DNA of 64,000 nt from Rhodococcus rhodnii (GTDB lineage: Bacteria; Actinomycetota; Actinomycetes; Mycobacteriales; Pseudonocardiaceae), in the NCBI GenBank assembly GCA_000720375.1, contig JOAA01000032.1, positions 62,001 through 126,000 on the forward strand, written 5' to 3'. Below are positions 54,349 to 62,903 of this stretch, piece by piece. The notes below the pieces were generated by a model. That model was given only the letters and a program-made list of their open reading frames with translations, had not been told where the DNA came from and made no database searches. Numbering within the stretch: position 1 is the stretch's first letter; each line of letters starts with the position of its first letter. The translations under genes were made by a program, and so were the position numbers.

Positions 54349-54873
54349 TCAGGAAACTCTGCTGATCGTCTGCACGCCGCTGCCGCCGACCGGGCGCAAC
54401 TCCGCGATCGGCCACCCGAGCACCACCGTCGTGCCGCTCGCGGTGGAGGTCACGTCGAATTCGTCGGCGAGGGCGGCCATCAGCAACAGCCCCCGGCCTC
54501 TGCTTGACGGCTCGTTTCGCGGTATGCGCCACCGGCCGCAGTCGGACACCACCGTCCACGCACAATGCCCGGACTGGTCACATCCGGCGAATAACGTCAC
54601 CGGCCCGGCTCTGTTCAGGTACGCGTGCTCGACCGAGTTGGTCGTCGCTTCATCGAGTGCGAGCACGATGTCCTGCGTGAGGCTCGCTCCGAGGTCCAGT
54701 TCGGCCGCCCACCGGGTGATCTCCCGCCGCGCCGTGCCAAGTTTGCCGGGGTCAGCGGAAAACCGCAGGTAGACGTGCGGCTGTTCGACGTCCACATCCG
54801 CTACCACCTTCGCCGCCACCTTGGGCAGCGTCGCGCCCCAGTCCTGTAGTGAAAGCGCTGCCTTCTTTCGCAT
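54349..54873 (-). CDS. RsbW-like ATP-binding anti-sigma factor kinase
   Basis: A roughly 174-aa HATPase_c_2 protein: VYLRFSADPGKLGTARREI, the N-box LALDEATTNSVEHAYL, and the ATP-lid region SSRGRGLLLMAALADEFDV. Such proteins bind alternative sigma factors or phosphorylate anti-anti-sigma proteins, and are abundant in developmentally complex actinomycetes. The start is uncertain: ATG 54873 or GTG 54885, with an open frame further up. No partner STAS protein is adjacent. Confidence 0.82.
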   Translation of the reverse strand: MRKKAALSLQDWGATLPKVAAKVVADVDVEQPHVYLRFSADPGKLGTARREITRWAAELDLGASLTQDIVLALDEATTNSVEHAYLNRAGPVTLFAGCDQSGHCAWTVVSDCGRWRIPRNEPSSRGRGLLLMAALADEFDVTSTASGTTVVLGWPIAELRPVGGSGVQTISRVS

Positions 54874-55090
54874 CGTGGCCAACACCCTCGACTCGCTGAC
54901 AAGTCCGATACCTGCGTACCCAATTCGTCGGAGTTCTATTCCACCGTTCAGCCGCAGTGGACGCCTCACCGAGGGTGATCGCGTCCGGCCGGTGATCACG
55001 GTCAGGGGATCATCGTTTGGGGCGCGATTCGTGCGGGAAGATTGGTCAAGGCGGACAACGGGGTCCGCCGTCCACCAGGGGAGAGCGGCC

Positions 55091-55429
55091 TTGAGCATCA
55101 GCCAGCACGCGGACCCGACCGGCACGAAGGCCGAGCGGCCAAAGCCAACCGTCACACTCACTCCAGGCCTGCGGCTGCGGACCGAGGTCGGAGTCGCACT
55201 CCACGACCTGTCGCAGGCAGGCGACGCGAGAACGGTTCTCGACAACCTCAGAGGGGCATTGGCCTACACCGCGGCGATCGGCGAGACAGCCATGATCGCC
55301 AAGGCCTGTGAGGACGTTCGCCTGGCCATCAGCCGGCTGGACGCCGGACTCGTCACGTCCGCGTGCTCGTCGCTGACTGAGGCGCTGCGAGCGTTGAGCC
55401 CGCACCAGGAACTGGCGCCGATGCTGTGA
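55091..55429 (+). CDS. Small helical hypothetical protein
   Basis: A 112-aa ORF from TTG 55091 with GGGGAGA about five to six bases upstream. The product is Ala/Leu-rich and helical (LRTEVGVALHDLSQAGDARTV, AYTAAIGETAMIAKACEDVRL) after a polar N-terminus. No family recognised. It is divergent from the anti-sigma kinase gene and followed by a strong hairpin, which supports it being a real transcription unit. The frame extends upstream to 54821 across the anti-sigma start, so the true start is not certain. Confidence 0.5.
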   Translation: MSISQHADPTGTKAERPKPTVTLTPGLRLRTEVGVALHDLSQAGDARTVLDNLRGALAYTAAIGETAMIAKACEDVRLAISRLDAGLVTSACSSLTEALRALSPHQELAPML

Positions 55430-55441
55430 TTTTCAGACCGC

Positions 55442-55474
55442 GGACGCCGGGCCGGTCGGGGTGGCCCGGCGTCC
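55442..55474. terminator. Bidirectional hairpin terminator
   Basis: GGACGCCGGGCC (55442-55453) and GGCCCGGCGTCC (55463-55474) form a perfect 12-bp stem with a 9-nt loop between the convergent 112-aa gene and the secreted hydrolase. Confidence 0.85.
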
Positions 55475-55482
55475 ACGGGGCC

Positions 55483-56865
55483 TTACGGGGCGATGCCGAC
55501 GTTCGGGTGGAACCGCTGCCAGATCCTCGCCTGGAACTCGGTCAACGCGGGCCAGCCGTACGCGCCCACCCGCGGGCGCACCCTCGACTCGTAGCTGTTC
55601 GGCTGGAAACCGGGCTCGAAAAAGCAGCCCGTGTGGTACTTTGCGTCGAACGTCGGGCACGACGCCGCCACCGAGGCGGGCGTGGGCTTGCGGCCGGTGT
55701 GCACCCAGGTCGAGAGGGCCGACATGGCCGCGGCGTACCCAGAGTTACTCAGAGAGCTGTGCTCGCTCTCCTGGGTGAAAGTTTGCACGAGATAGCGCGC
55801 TTTGCCCGCGTTGGTCACCGAAGCCTTGTATGCGGACTCATGCTCGATGAACGCCGTCGGATCGTTGATCGCGTGCATGGTCAGCACCGGCACCTTGATC
55901 TCGCCGGTCAGGTCGCTGTCGTACGAGAGATCACGAACGGCTGACGGGTCGGCCAGGAACCGTTCCACGCCAAGGTTCAGCGCCACGTCGTCGTGCGAGC
56001 CGGAGTACCAGACGTCCAGGTTGGTGAACGGGTTACGGCCACCGAGCCGGTTGTGCACGATGTCGCGGAAGGTGAACGTGGCGAAGTTCAGGTGCGACGC
56101 CAGCGTGCGCTCCGGAACCTTGGTCACCGCAAGAATGTCCTTGAGGTTCTGCGCCTGCTGGGCGGTGCGCTCCTCCGGCTTCGACTCGACACCGGTGCAT
56201 TCCTGCAGCCTGGCCCGCAGGCCGCTGCTGGTCATGGTCGAGTCCTTGCGCAGCCCCATCCACAGTGGATACTGCGGCTCGGTCGGCCGCGGGTGGTTGC
56301 CGCAGTAGTACTGGTAGACCACGCGCAGGTCGACGCGGTAGTTGTAGCCACGGGTGGCGCCGGCGAGCACACCGTTGGTGAGCAGCACACCGTCGTATTT
56401 GTACTGTTCGGCGGCCTTCGCGGCGATGTTGCCGCCCCAGGACTGGCCGTGCAGCAACGTGGTCTTCGGCTTGCCGAAGCTGCGGGTGAACTGAGCGCGG
56501 AGGTTCTCAGTGTCCAGAATGGCCATTTGGGTGCCGTAACCACCGCGGCGGTACGAGGAACCGGCCCACGCGTAGCCCTCGCTCACCATGACCGACCAGC
56601 GCTTCAGGTCGTCGACGCTGCGCTCCTGGGTGGGCGCCCCGAGGTCCGGGCCGCCGTGGGTGTGCAGCACCAAGGTGCCGTTCCAATTGCGAGGGACGGC
56701 GATCGAGTAGTACGCGCCGTTGCTGTCTTTGCCGCCGTAGCAAGTAGTTTCGGCAGGAATGGTGTCCGGGCACGCCGCCGTCGGCAACTGGTCCGCAGCC
56801 GCGGCCGCGGCAGGAACCGCTGTCATGCCCACCAGTAAGGCGGCGATGAGTGAAACCGTCTTCAT
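55483..56865 (-). CDS. Secreted alpha/beta-hydrolase
   Basis: A 460-aa exported hydrolase: signal MKTVSLIAALLVGMTAVPAA to about residue 24, oxyanion-hole region LVLHTHGGPD, nucleophile elbow HGQSWGG with Ser142, a probable acid in MHAINDPTAF and catalytic His in ESEHSSL. Two cysteine pairs in the N- and C-terminal parts suggest disulfides. It could be an esterase or peptidase of the prolyl/tripeptidyl type; the substrate is not evident. ATG 56865 has GGAGG four bases upstream. Confidence 0.82.
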   Translation of the reverse strand: MKTVSLIAALLVGMTAVPAAAAAADQLPTAACPDTIPAETTCYGGKDSNGAYYSIAVPRNWNGTLVLHTHGGPDLGAPTQERSVDDLKRWSVMVSEGYAWAGSSYRRGGYGTQMAILDTENLRAQFTRSFGKPKTTLLHGQSWGGNIAAKAAEQYKYDGVLLTNGVLAGATRGYNYRVDLRVVYQYYCGNHPRPTEPQYPLWMGLRKDSTMTSSGLRARLQECTGVESKPEERTAQQAQNLKDILAVTKVPERTLASHLNFATFTFRDIVHNRLGGRNPFTNLDVWYSGSHDDVALNLGVERFLADPSAVRDLSYDSDLTGEIKVPVLTMHAINDPTAFIEHESAYKASVTNAGKARYLVQTFTQESEHSSLSNSGYAAAMSALSTWVHTGRKPTPASVAASCPTFDAKYHTGCFFEPGFQPNSYESRVRPRVGAYGWPALTEFQARIWQRFHPNVGIAP

Positions 56866-56961
56866 GAGTCCTCCGCGAGCTGCGCATCGTCGCGCTGGGG
56901 TGACGGTAGACACACCGGCCGCGACCCGCAGAGGTTGCGTTCATTGAGTTCACGTGGCGAA

Positions 56962-57909
56962 TTAATCGTCCACGTTGAAGGAAACGTCCCGCGCGGTCTC
57001 GATGAAGGAACGGATTGCGGTGTTGCGGGCGGACGTGCGCCAGATCGGCACCACGACCATCGGCGGCATGTCGTGGATCGGCACCACCGCGAGGCCCGGG
57101 AAAGACATTCGATCGAGTGCGGTGCTGACCGTGACATGCAAGCCGTGGCCGCGTGCGACGGAAGTCAGGGCGTCTTCGAAGATCAGCGTTGAGCGGCCGG
57201 CCATCGACGGGATGTCCTCGGCCAACCGATCGAGCGGGACACCGGACGGCGTCGTCGGCGGGATCCACGCGTCCTGCAACTCCTCCGGCCAGGAATTGCT
57301 CGGGCTCAGCAGCGGATGACCGGCGAGCCGCTCGATGCTGATCGATCTGTGTTCAGCCAACGGGTGGCCGGACGGGACGATCACGCCCCGGCGCACGTGA
57401 TGCAGCACCGGGCCGACGGTCAGGCCGGGCGCCTCAACGGCTTTGCCGTCGCCGCCAGGGCTCCAGACCAGTTGCACGTCGGTGTCCTCTGGCCGGAACG
57501 GGCCCCGCGACCCGATGTCGAAGTTGACCATCGCCCGGAGTTTGACCGTGAACCCCGGATAGCGGTGTTCGAAGGCGGTCACGATCCGGGTGACGGCTTT
57601 GCCGCCGATGGAAGGCATGTAGCCGACCGACAGTTCGACCTGTACGTCGTGCGCGACGGCCTGGCAGTCGGTCAAAGCCGAAGTCAGCGCACCGAATCCA
57701 CGCCGGGCGCCGTCGTGGAACTTCTCGCCGAGCGGGGTGAGCCGCACGGTCCGGCTGGTCCGTTCGAACAACGGCCCGCCGATCTCGCGTTCGAGGGTAC
57801 GGATCAGCTGGCTCACCCGGCCCTGCGTGATGTGCAAGCGATCCGCGGCCCGGCCGATATGCAATTCGTCGGCAAGGACCAGGAAGGTTTCCACGTCCCG
57901 TAGCTCCAC
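56962..57909 (-). CDS. LysR-family transcriptional regulator
   Basis: A 315-aa LTTR: N-terminal winged helix (MELRDVETFLVLADELHIGR, ITQGRVSQLIRTLEREIG) and a two-lobed effector domain (SVGYMPSIGGKAVTRIVTAF, GVIVPSGHPLAEHRSISIERL). It lies upstream of the secreted hydrolase gene on the same strand with a 96-bp gap. Its own target is unknown; LTTRs usually act on a divergent gene, and none starts upstream of it here. Confidence 0.9.
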   Translation of the reverse strand: MELRDVETFLVLADELHIGRAADRLHITQGRVSQLIRTLEREIGGPLFERTSRTVRLTPLGEKFHDGARRGFGALTSALTDCQAVAHDVQVELSVGYMPSIGGKAVTRIVTAFEHRYPGFTVKLRAMVNFDIGSRGPFRPEDTDVQLVWSPGGDGKAVEAPGLTVGPVLHHVRRGVIVPSGHPLAEHRSISIERLAGHPLLSPSNSWPEELQDAWIPPTTPSGVPLDRLAEDIPSMAGRSTLIFEDALTSVARGHGLHVTVSTALDRMSFPGLAVVPIHDMPPMVVVPIWRTSARNTAIRSFIETARDVSFNVDD

Positions 57910-58034
57910 TGCGGCCCCTCGCGCTCGACCCGGTCGATGACGACGCTCATGGTCAGGTTAGCGCCACCTCGCCGGGCATCCGATTGCAGCTTCTGTCATC
58001 GGAATCGCCGGAACCATACGAAAGTCGTGCCAGC

Positions 58035-58832
58035 TCAGGAACGCCTGTGCTGGACCGGCGAGCCCATGTCCGAAGTGGACATATGCGCTGGCCCTGGCCG
58101 CAGGATCCGGCAGATCAGATCACGGCTTGCTTGCTCCGGGCCCCGGTTCGCCGAGGACTCCAGCGTCATCCGCAGCCGTTGATACGCCGCAACGGCCCGG
58201 GCGGGTTGATTGGCCAGGACACAGGCCCGCATCAACACGCGGTACGCGGGTTCGTCGAGGGGATCGGTCGCGACGAGGGTTTCGGCGAGCACCTGTGCCA
58301 GGCGCGGCGCGTTCGTCCGCAACGAGCACTCCGCGGCCACGTGCCGAGACCGCCGCAGTAAGGCCTTCTGTACGTCACGGGCCTGTTCGGCCCAAGGCGC
58401 GGTGCGATGGTCGGTCAACACCGGCCCGTCGTCGAGCAGTCGCATTGCCTTTTCGGCGATGAGCAGGCCGTGTGCGGCCTGGGCGTCCTGCAGCAGGCGT
58501 TCCGCCTTGAGGACCTGCGTGGCTGCCTCGTGCAGATCCACATGGACCGAGTCGCCCAATCGGTAACCACGTCTGCCGCCGACGATCGTGTCCTGGCCGA
58601 ACCGGCCACGGAGCCGGCTGACCAGCGTCGCCACGTTGGCCTCGGGTTCACGCGGCGGCGCGCCCTCCCACAGCGCGTCGACGACGTCGGGCATCGGTAC
58701 CGTGCGGTCACATTGCGCGCCGAGCAGCGCGAGCAGAGTTCGCGCTTTCCGGCTACCGACCGCACGGGGCTCCCATGCGTCCGCTGTGTTGGACACCCTG
58801 ACCACGCCGACCAGCCGCAAGTACCAGCTCAT
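58035..58832 (-). CDS. Short SARP-type regulator (DNA-binding plus BTAD domain)
   Basis: A 265-aa protein: winged helix MSWYLRLVGVVRVSN ... RKARTLLALLGAQC ... VVDALWEGAPPREPEANVAT, then a BTAD domain (AERLLQDAQAAHGLLIAEKA, ECSLRTNAPRLAQVLAETLV, AYQRLRMTLES). Short SARPs of this size are pathway-specific activators of secondary metabolite clusters, but no such cluster is visible. ATG 58832 is close to a G-run; a GTG at 58874 would extend it with Arg-rich residues. Confidence 0.85.
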   Translation of the reverse strand: MSWYLRLVGVVRVSNTADAWEPRAVGSRKARTLLALLGAQCDRTVPMPDVVDALWEGAPPREPEANVATLVSRLRGRFGQDTIVGGRRGYRLGDSVHVDLHEAATQVLKAERLLQDAQAAHGLLIAEKAMRLLDDGPVLTDHRTAPWAEQARDVQKALLRRSRHVAAECSLRTNAPRLAQVLAETLVATDPLDEPAYRVLMRACVLANQPARAVAAYQRLRMTLESSANRGPEQASRDLICRILRPGPAHMSTSDMGSPVQHRRS

Positions 58833-58879
58833 ACCCCTACGGCGTGACGTCCGCGTGCCACGGGTGTGCCACACAGTTT

Positions 58880-59299
58880 CTAAACAGTCGTCAGCGAGAC
58901 CTCAGTGGACTTGATCAGGGCGACGACCTGGGCGCCCGCGGCCAGACCGAGGTCGTTCACGGCGTCGCGAGTGATCGCGGCGGTCAGTTCGCCGCCGTCG
59001 AAAGAGATCTTGACGGTGGCCATCGCCGCGCCGGTGGTGACGCTGGTGACCTCGCCACGCAGCTGGTTGCGGATGCTGATGCCGGGGACCGGCTCGGTGG
59101 ACAGGGCCACCTCGGTCGACTTGATCAGCGCGTTCACTTGCGTGCCAGTGACGAGTCCCAGCTCGTCGACGGCCTCACGGGTGATCGCCGCGGTGATCTC
59201 CTGCCCGCCCGTCAGCCGCGTTTTGACTGTGGCCATGACCTCGCCGGACTGGACCGCGCTCACCGTGCCGGTGAGCTTGTTACGGATGCTCAGTGCCAT
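58880..59299 (-). CDS. Molbindin-like protein with tandem Mop/TOBE domains
   Basis: A 139-aa protein made of two nearly identical Mop domains: MALSIRNKLTGTVSAVQSGE ... VNALIKSTEVALST and ISIRNQLRGEVTSVTTGAAM ... VVALIKSTEVSLTT. Mop/TOBE domains bind molybdate or tungstate in oligomers; tandem forms serve as cytoplasmic molybdate stores. No Mo transporter genes are adjacent. Confidence 0.9.
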   Translation of the reverse strand: MALSIRNKLTGTVSAVQSGEVMATVKTRLTGGQEITAAITREAVDELGLVTGTQVNALIKSTEVALSTEPVPGISIRNQLRGEVTSVTTGAAMATVKISFDGGELTAAITRDAVNDLGLAAGAQVVALIKSTEVSLTTV

Positions 59300-59337
59300 G
59301 AGCGCGGACTGTAATGCCGGTCCGGCGGCCCCGCGAC

Positions 59338-60105
59338 TCAGTCGTAAGCCGGCCGGTTGGCGCTCCAGTAGCCGCAGAAGTAGATCTGCTTCTTGGCGAT
59401 GTCACGCTCGTTGACGAGGTACCGCCGAATCGATGTGGCCAGCTTCTGTTCACCGGCCACCCATGCGTACGGCTTGCCCTCGGGGAACGTCATCGACCGC
59501 AGGGCGTTGATCACCTCGGCGCCGCGTTGTGCGCCGCGGGAGAGCCAGGACACCTCGACGCCGTCCGGAATCGCCAGCTCGAGCCGCGTGAACGAGTCGG
59601 CGACCTCCAGGAACACGGTCGCGTTCGTCTGCGGCGCAAGGCTTTCCAGAATTCCGGCGATCGCGGGCAGTGCCGTCTCGTCGCCGACCAGGAGCTGCCA
59701 GTCCGCGTCCTGCGGCTCGTACTCGGAACGGTCGGACAGCACGCCGATCCGGTCGCCGGGACTGGCCGCGCACGCCCACTTCGAGGCCGGACCGGTGTCG
59801 CCGTGCAGGACGAAGTCGATGTCCAGCTCGCCACGCGCATGGTCGATCCGGCGGACCGTGTAGTTGCGCATCACCGGACGGCGGTCGGCGGGCATGGCCT
59901 GCAGCTCGGGCCACCAGTCCTCGGTGACCGGCAGCCGGAAGTCCGCTGCGACCGGGAAGAACACCCTGGCCAGGTGATCTGGTCCGGCGTAGGCGAAGTT
60001 CGGGACGTCGTCACCGGCGAGCGTGATCCGGGCCATGTGCTCGGACAGCTTCCGCACGGCCGTGACGGTCACGAACATCGGCCGCTGCTGGCTTTTCACG
60101 GACAT
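59338..60105 (-). CDS. Siderophore-interacting protein (FAD ferric reductase)
   Basis: A 255-aa SIP-family flavoreductase: FVTVTAVRKLSEHMARITLAG, the FAD motif RPVMRNYTVRRID, the NAD(P)-side segment LLVGDETALPAIAGILES, and AYWSANRPAYD-type C-terminus (here YFCGYWSANRPAYD). It releases iron from imported ferric siderophores by reduction. A near-consensus IdeR/DmdR iron box 24 bp upstream indicates repression by iron. It stands alone with no siderophore genes in the window. Confidence 0.92.
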   Translation of the reverse strand: MSVKSQQRPMFVTVTAVRKLSEHMARITLAGDDVPNFAYAGPDHLARVFFPVAADFRLPVTEDWWPELQAMPADRRPVMRNYTVRRIDHARGELDIDFVLHGDTGPASKWACAASPGDRIGVLSDRSEYEPQDADWQLLVGDETALPAIAGILESLAPQTNATVFLEVADSFTRLELAIPDGVEVSWLSRGAQRGAEVINALRSMTFPEGKPYAWVAGEQKLATSIRRYLVNERDIAKKQIYFCGYWSANRPAYD

Positions 60106-60128
60106 CCCACGCTCCTCCCAGGCTGCTA

Positions 60129-60147
60129 TCGGTTAGCCTAACCTAAC
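60129..60147 (-). promoter_or_regulatory. IdeR/DmdR iron box
   Basis: Read on the minus strand the site is TTAGGTTAGGCTAACCGAT, matching 17 of 19 positions of the actinobacterial iron-box consensus TTAGGTTAGSCTAACCTAA. It lies 24 bp upstream of the siderophore-interacting protein start, where a bound repressor would block transcription. Confidence 0.85.
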
Positions 60148-60214
60148 TTCGATCACCGGAGGAGGGCTGGGTTCGATGCGATGGTGACCAAGCAGGCGAG
60201 CTAGAGTCGAAAGG

Positions 60215-60697
60215 GTGAACGTCGAGGTGACACCCCTGCCGGGTTTGGGCACACGCCAGGACTTCGTCTCACGCGGCGGCCGGAGGATCGGGGTGATCAC
60301 GTACCGGGACGGCAAGATGGAGATGATCGTCTCCAAACAGGACGACACGGATTCGTGCGTCGCGTCGATCCCGCTGACCACCGAGGAGGGCGCGACCCTG
60401 GCCACGTTGCTCGGCGCGCCGCAGCTGGTCTCACAGTTGCGCGACCAGCACAGGGAAGTCACCGGGATCAACACCCGACAGCTCCCGCTCGTGCCGGGGT
60501 CGCCGTACGACGGCAAGACCCTCGGTGACACGGCGTTGCGTACGAGGACAGCGGTGTCCGTCGTCGCGGTGGTGCGTAACGGCACCGTCCACCCCTCGCC
60601 CCGGCCGGACTTCCGGCTCGTCGGAGGCGACATGCTCGTCACGGTCGGCACGCCCGACGGGCTGAGCAACGCCGCCGACGTTCTCGAGTCCGGCTGA
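60215..60697 (+). CDS. TrkA-C regulatory subunit of a cation/proton antiporter (KhtT-like)
   Basis: A 160-aa cytosolic protein: N-terminal MNVEVTPLPGLGTRQDFVSRGGRRI and a C-terminal RCK-C/TrkA-C domain (SPYDGKTLGDTALRTRTAVSV, GGDMLVTVGTPDGL). This layout matches KhtT, which gates the K+/H+ antiporter KhtU in response to nucleotides such as c-di-AMP in Bacillus. It begins 23 bp upstream of the antiporter gene's partner position, ending 23 bp before it, so the two form an operon. Confidence 0.85.
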   Translation: MNVEVTPLPGLGTRQDFVSRGGRRIGVITYRDGKMEMIVSKQDDTDSCVASIPLTTEEGATLATLLGAPQLVSQLRDQHREVTGINTRQLPLVPGSPYDGKTLGDTALRTRTAVSVVAVVRNGTVHPSPRPDFRLVGGDMLVTVGTPDGLSNAADVLESG

Positions 60698-60720
60698 TCT
60701 GATCCACCACAAGGGGACAA

Positions 60721-61905
60721 GTGCACGACACCGCCATCTCCCTGATCGAACTGGGAGCGGTTTTCTTCGGCCTGGGTTTGCTCGGACGCATCGCGTGGAA
60801 GATCGGGATATCGCCGATCCCGCTGTACCTGATCGGCGGCCTCGCTTTCGGCGCCGGCGGGCTCGTCCCGTTACACGGCATCGAGGAATTCGCCTCGCTG
60901 GCCGCCGAAATCGGCGTGATCCTGCTGTTGTTGCTGCTGGGCCTGGAGTATTCGGCGGACGAACTCGTCACCGGGATGCGCCGGTCCTGGCTGGCGGGTG
61001 TGCTCGACATCGTGCTCAACGCCGTGCCCGGCGCGTTGGTGGCGTTGTGGCTGGGCTGGGGCCCGGTCGGCGCGATCGCGATGGCCGGGGTCACGTACAT
61101 CTCCTCGTCGGGGATCATCGCGAAAGTCCTGGGCGACCTGGGCAGGCTCGGTAACCGCGAAACGCCGGTGGTGCTGTCGATCCTGGTGTTCGAGGACCTG
61201 GCGATGGCGGTGTACCTGCCGATCCTCACGGCCTTGCTGGCCGGTGCGACGCTGGCGGGCGGGCTGACCGCGGTGGGGGTCTCGCTGATCGTGATCACGA
61301 TCGTGCTGATCGTCGCCCTGAAATTCGGCCGGTACGTGTCGATGCTCGTCGACAGCCAACTGCCGGAAGTGTTCCTGCTGCGGGTGCTCGGCGCCGCGCT
61401 GCTGGTCGCCGGGATCGCCGCACAGCTGCAGGTCTCCGCCGCGGTGGGCGCGTTCCTGCTGGGCATCGCGATCTCCGGGTCGACCGCCGAGAACGCGACG
61501 AAGCTGCTGGAACCGTTGCGGGACTTGTTCGCCGCGATGTTCTTCGTGGTCTTCGGGCTCAACACGAACCCGACGACCATTCCACCGGTGCTCGGTTACG
61601 CCGTCCTGCTGGCCTTCGTCACCGCGTTGACGAAGGTGGCCACGGGCTGGTTCGCCGCACGGCAGCAGGGGATCGGCCGGATGGGCCGCGCGAGGGCAGG
61701 CGCCGCGCTGGTCGCCCGAGGCGAGTTCTCGATCGTCATCGCGGGTCTCGCGGTGACCGCGGGTGCCGTGGACGAGCAACTTGCCGCACTGGCAACGGCT
61801 TACGTGCTGCTGATGGCTGTGCTCGGTCCGGTCGCCGCCCGTGTCGTGGAACCAGTGGCCCGTGGTATGCAACGGAGATTGCGGCCTAATCCGTCACCGG
61901 GATGA
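60721..61905 (+). CDS. CPA2-family cation/proton antiporter (KhtU/KefB-like)
   Basis: A 394-aa membrane protein with about twelve helices: LYLIGGLAFGAGGL, EIGVILLLLLLGLEYSADEL, SSSGIIAKVLGDLGRL, VLSILVFEDLAMAVYLPIL (the conserved acidic ion-site region) and RGEFSIVIAGLA. It lacks the C-terminal TrkA-N domain of Kef proteins, consistent with use of the separate upstream subunit. Probably exchanges K+ or Na+ for protons. The GTG start follows AAGGGGACAA. Confidence 0.9.
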   Translation: MHDTAISLIELGAVFFGLGLLGRIAWKIGISPIPLYLIGGLAFGAGGLVPLHGIEEFASLAAEIGVILLLLLLGLEYSADELVTGMRRSWLAGVLDIVLNAVPGALVALWLGWGPVGAIAMAGVTYISSSGIIAKVLGDLGRLGNRETPVVLSILVFEDLAMAVYLPILTALLAGATLAGGLTAVGVSLIVITIVLIVALKFGRYVSMLVDSQLPEVFLLRVLGAALLVAGIAAQLQVSAAVGAFLLGIAISGSTAENATKLLEPLRDLFAAMFFVVFGLNTNPTTIPPVLGYAVLLAFVTALTKVATGWFAARQQGIGRMGRARAGAALVARGEFSIVIAGLAVTAGAVDEQLAALATAYVLLMAVLGPVAARVVEPVARGMQRRLRPNPSPG

Positions 61906-62380
61906 TCCGGGCGTCGAGGAGTTCGCCGTCCTCGATGGTCAGGATCCCGATGGTGCCGTGCGGCTGGCGGCGGCGGTCGGTCGGCGAGCCGGGGTTGAAA
62001 ACCCTTACGCCGTCGCCGGTTTGGTCCATCGGGATGTGCGAATGGCCGAACACCACCAGGTCCGCGTCCGGGAACCGGCGGCGCATCCGTGCGGTGCGGC
62101 CGGTGGCCTGGCCGCTGTCGTGGATCATCGCGACCCGCAGACCGGCCAGGTCGAGATCGAGCGTCTCCGGAGCACCCCACGCGGCCACGTCCGGCCCGTC
62201 GTTGTTGCCGAGCACGACATGAACCGGCGCGAACTGCGCCAGCTCGTCCAGGACATCCGCTGTGCACACGTCGCCCGCGTGCAGGATCACATCCGTGTCC
62301 CGCAAGTGCGCGGCCACTCTGGGCGGGCACGACTTCCAGCGCCGGGGCGAGTGCGTGTCGGCGAGTACCACGACTCTCAT
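61886..62380 (-). CDS. YfcE/MJ0936-type metallophosphoesterase
   Basis: A 164-aa calcineurin-like phosphodiesterase with the full metal motif set: VLADTHSP, ILHAGDVC, VLGNNDG, MIHDSGQATG and VVFGHSHIPM, followed by NPGSPTDRR. It hydrolyses small phosphodiesters; the physiological substrate is unknown. ATG 62380 is chosen over one six codons upstream. Its 3' end overlaps the antiporter gene antiparallel by 20 bases. Confidence 0.9.
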   Translation of the reverse strand: MRVVVLADTHSPRRWKSCPPRVAAHLRDTDVILHAGDVCTADVLDELAQFAPVHVVLGNNDGPDVAAWGAPETLDLDLAGLRVAMIHDSGQATGRTARMRRRFPDADLVVFGHSHIPMDQTGDGVRVFNPGSPTDRRRQPHGTIGILTIEDGELLDARIIPVTD

Positions 62381-62431
62381 CCGGCCATTGTGCTGCAAAG
62401 CTTCTGCAATGGCCGGTCATACGATCCCACC

Positions 62432-62800
62432 ATGGGAGTTCCCTGGGGCGTAGTCGCCTATCCGGAATCAGCCGACCGCGCCGAGATCATCGCCGAGTGG
62501 GGCCCGCTGGCGCACGAGTCGTACGAGGAAACCGGCTTCAACATCCTGCACGGCACCGATCGGATCCACTTCCTGCCGGGCGCCGAACCGACCGTCCACT
62601 CTGACCCCGAGGCGCGGGCCAGGGTCGACGCCCTGCCGTCCGGTGACGGCACGTACGACGACTTCGAGCGGCTTTTCGACGGTTACGAACTGTTCGTTCC
62701 GTGGGATGTTTTCGGGCGAGTCAAGGCACCTGGCAGCCGGGTCGACGGCAAGTTCGCGGTGTTCGTGCCCGACTTGGTGCGGGTGGATGAGGAACCGTGA
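62432..62800 (+). CDS. Hypothetical protein
   Basis: A 122-aa acidic protein: MGVPWGVVAYPESADRAEII, FNILHGTDRIHFLPGAEPT, DDFERLFDGYELFVPWDVFG. Protein-like composition with many aromatics and acidic residues; no family recognised and no signal peptide or membrane segment. It is divergent from the phosphodiesterase gene (51 bp apart). Confidence 0.65.
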   Translation: MGVPWGVVAYPESADRAEIIAEWGPLAHESYEETGFNILHGTDRIHFLPGAEPTVHSDPEARARVDALPSGDGTYDDFERLFDGYELFVPWDVFGRVKAPGSRVDGKFAVFVPDLVRVDEEP

Positions 62801-62903
62801 CGACCTCGTCGCCGATTCCGGTGTCGCCGTTCTGGCCAGGCAACTGCATGACCAGGCGAAGCTGGCCAGCGAACTGCGGATGATCATCGAGATCAGCTTC
62901 TAG
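62787..62903 (+). CDS. Possible 38-aa protein
   Basis: A short frame starting inside the end of the preceding gene (14-base overlap), ATG 62787: MRNRDDLVADSGVAVLARQL, then a helical charged stretch ending LRMIIEISF. GGGTGGATGAGG offers only a weak ribosome site. The coupling by overlap and absence of any other explanation for these 100 bp support it, but it could be chance. Its stop overlaps the convergent regulator's end by eleven bases. Confidence 0.35.
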   Translation: MRNRDDLVADSGVAVLARQLHDQAKLASELRMIIEISF

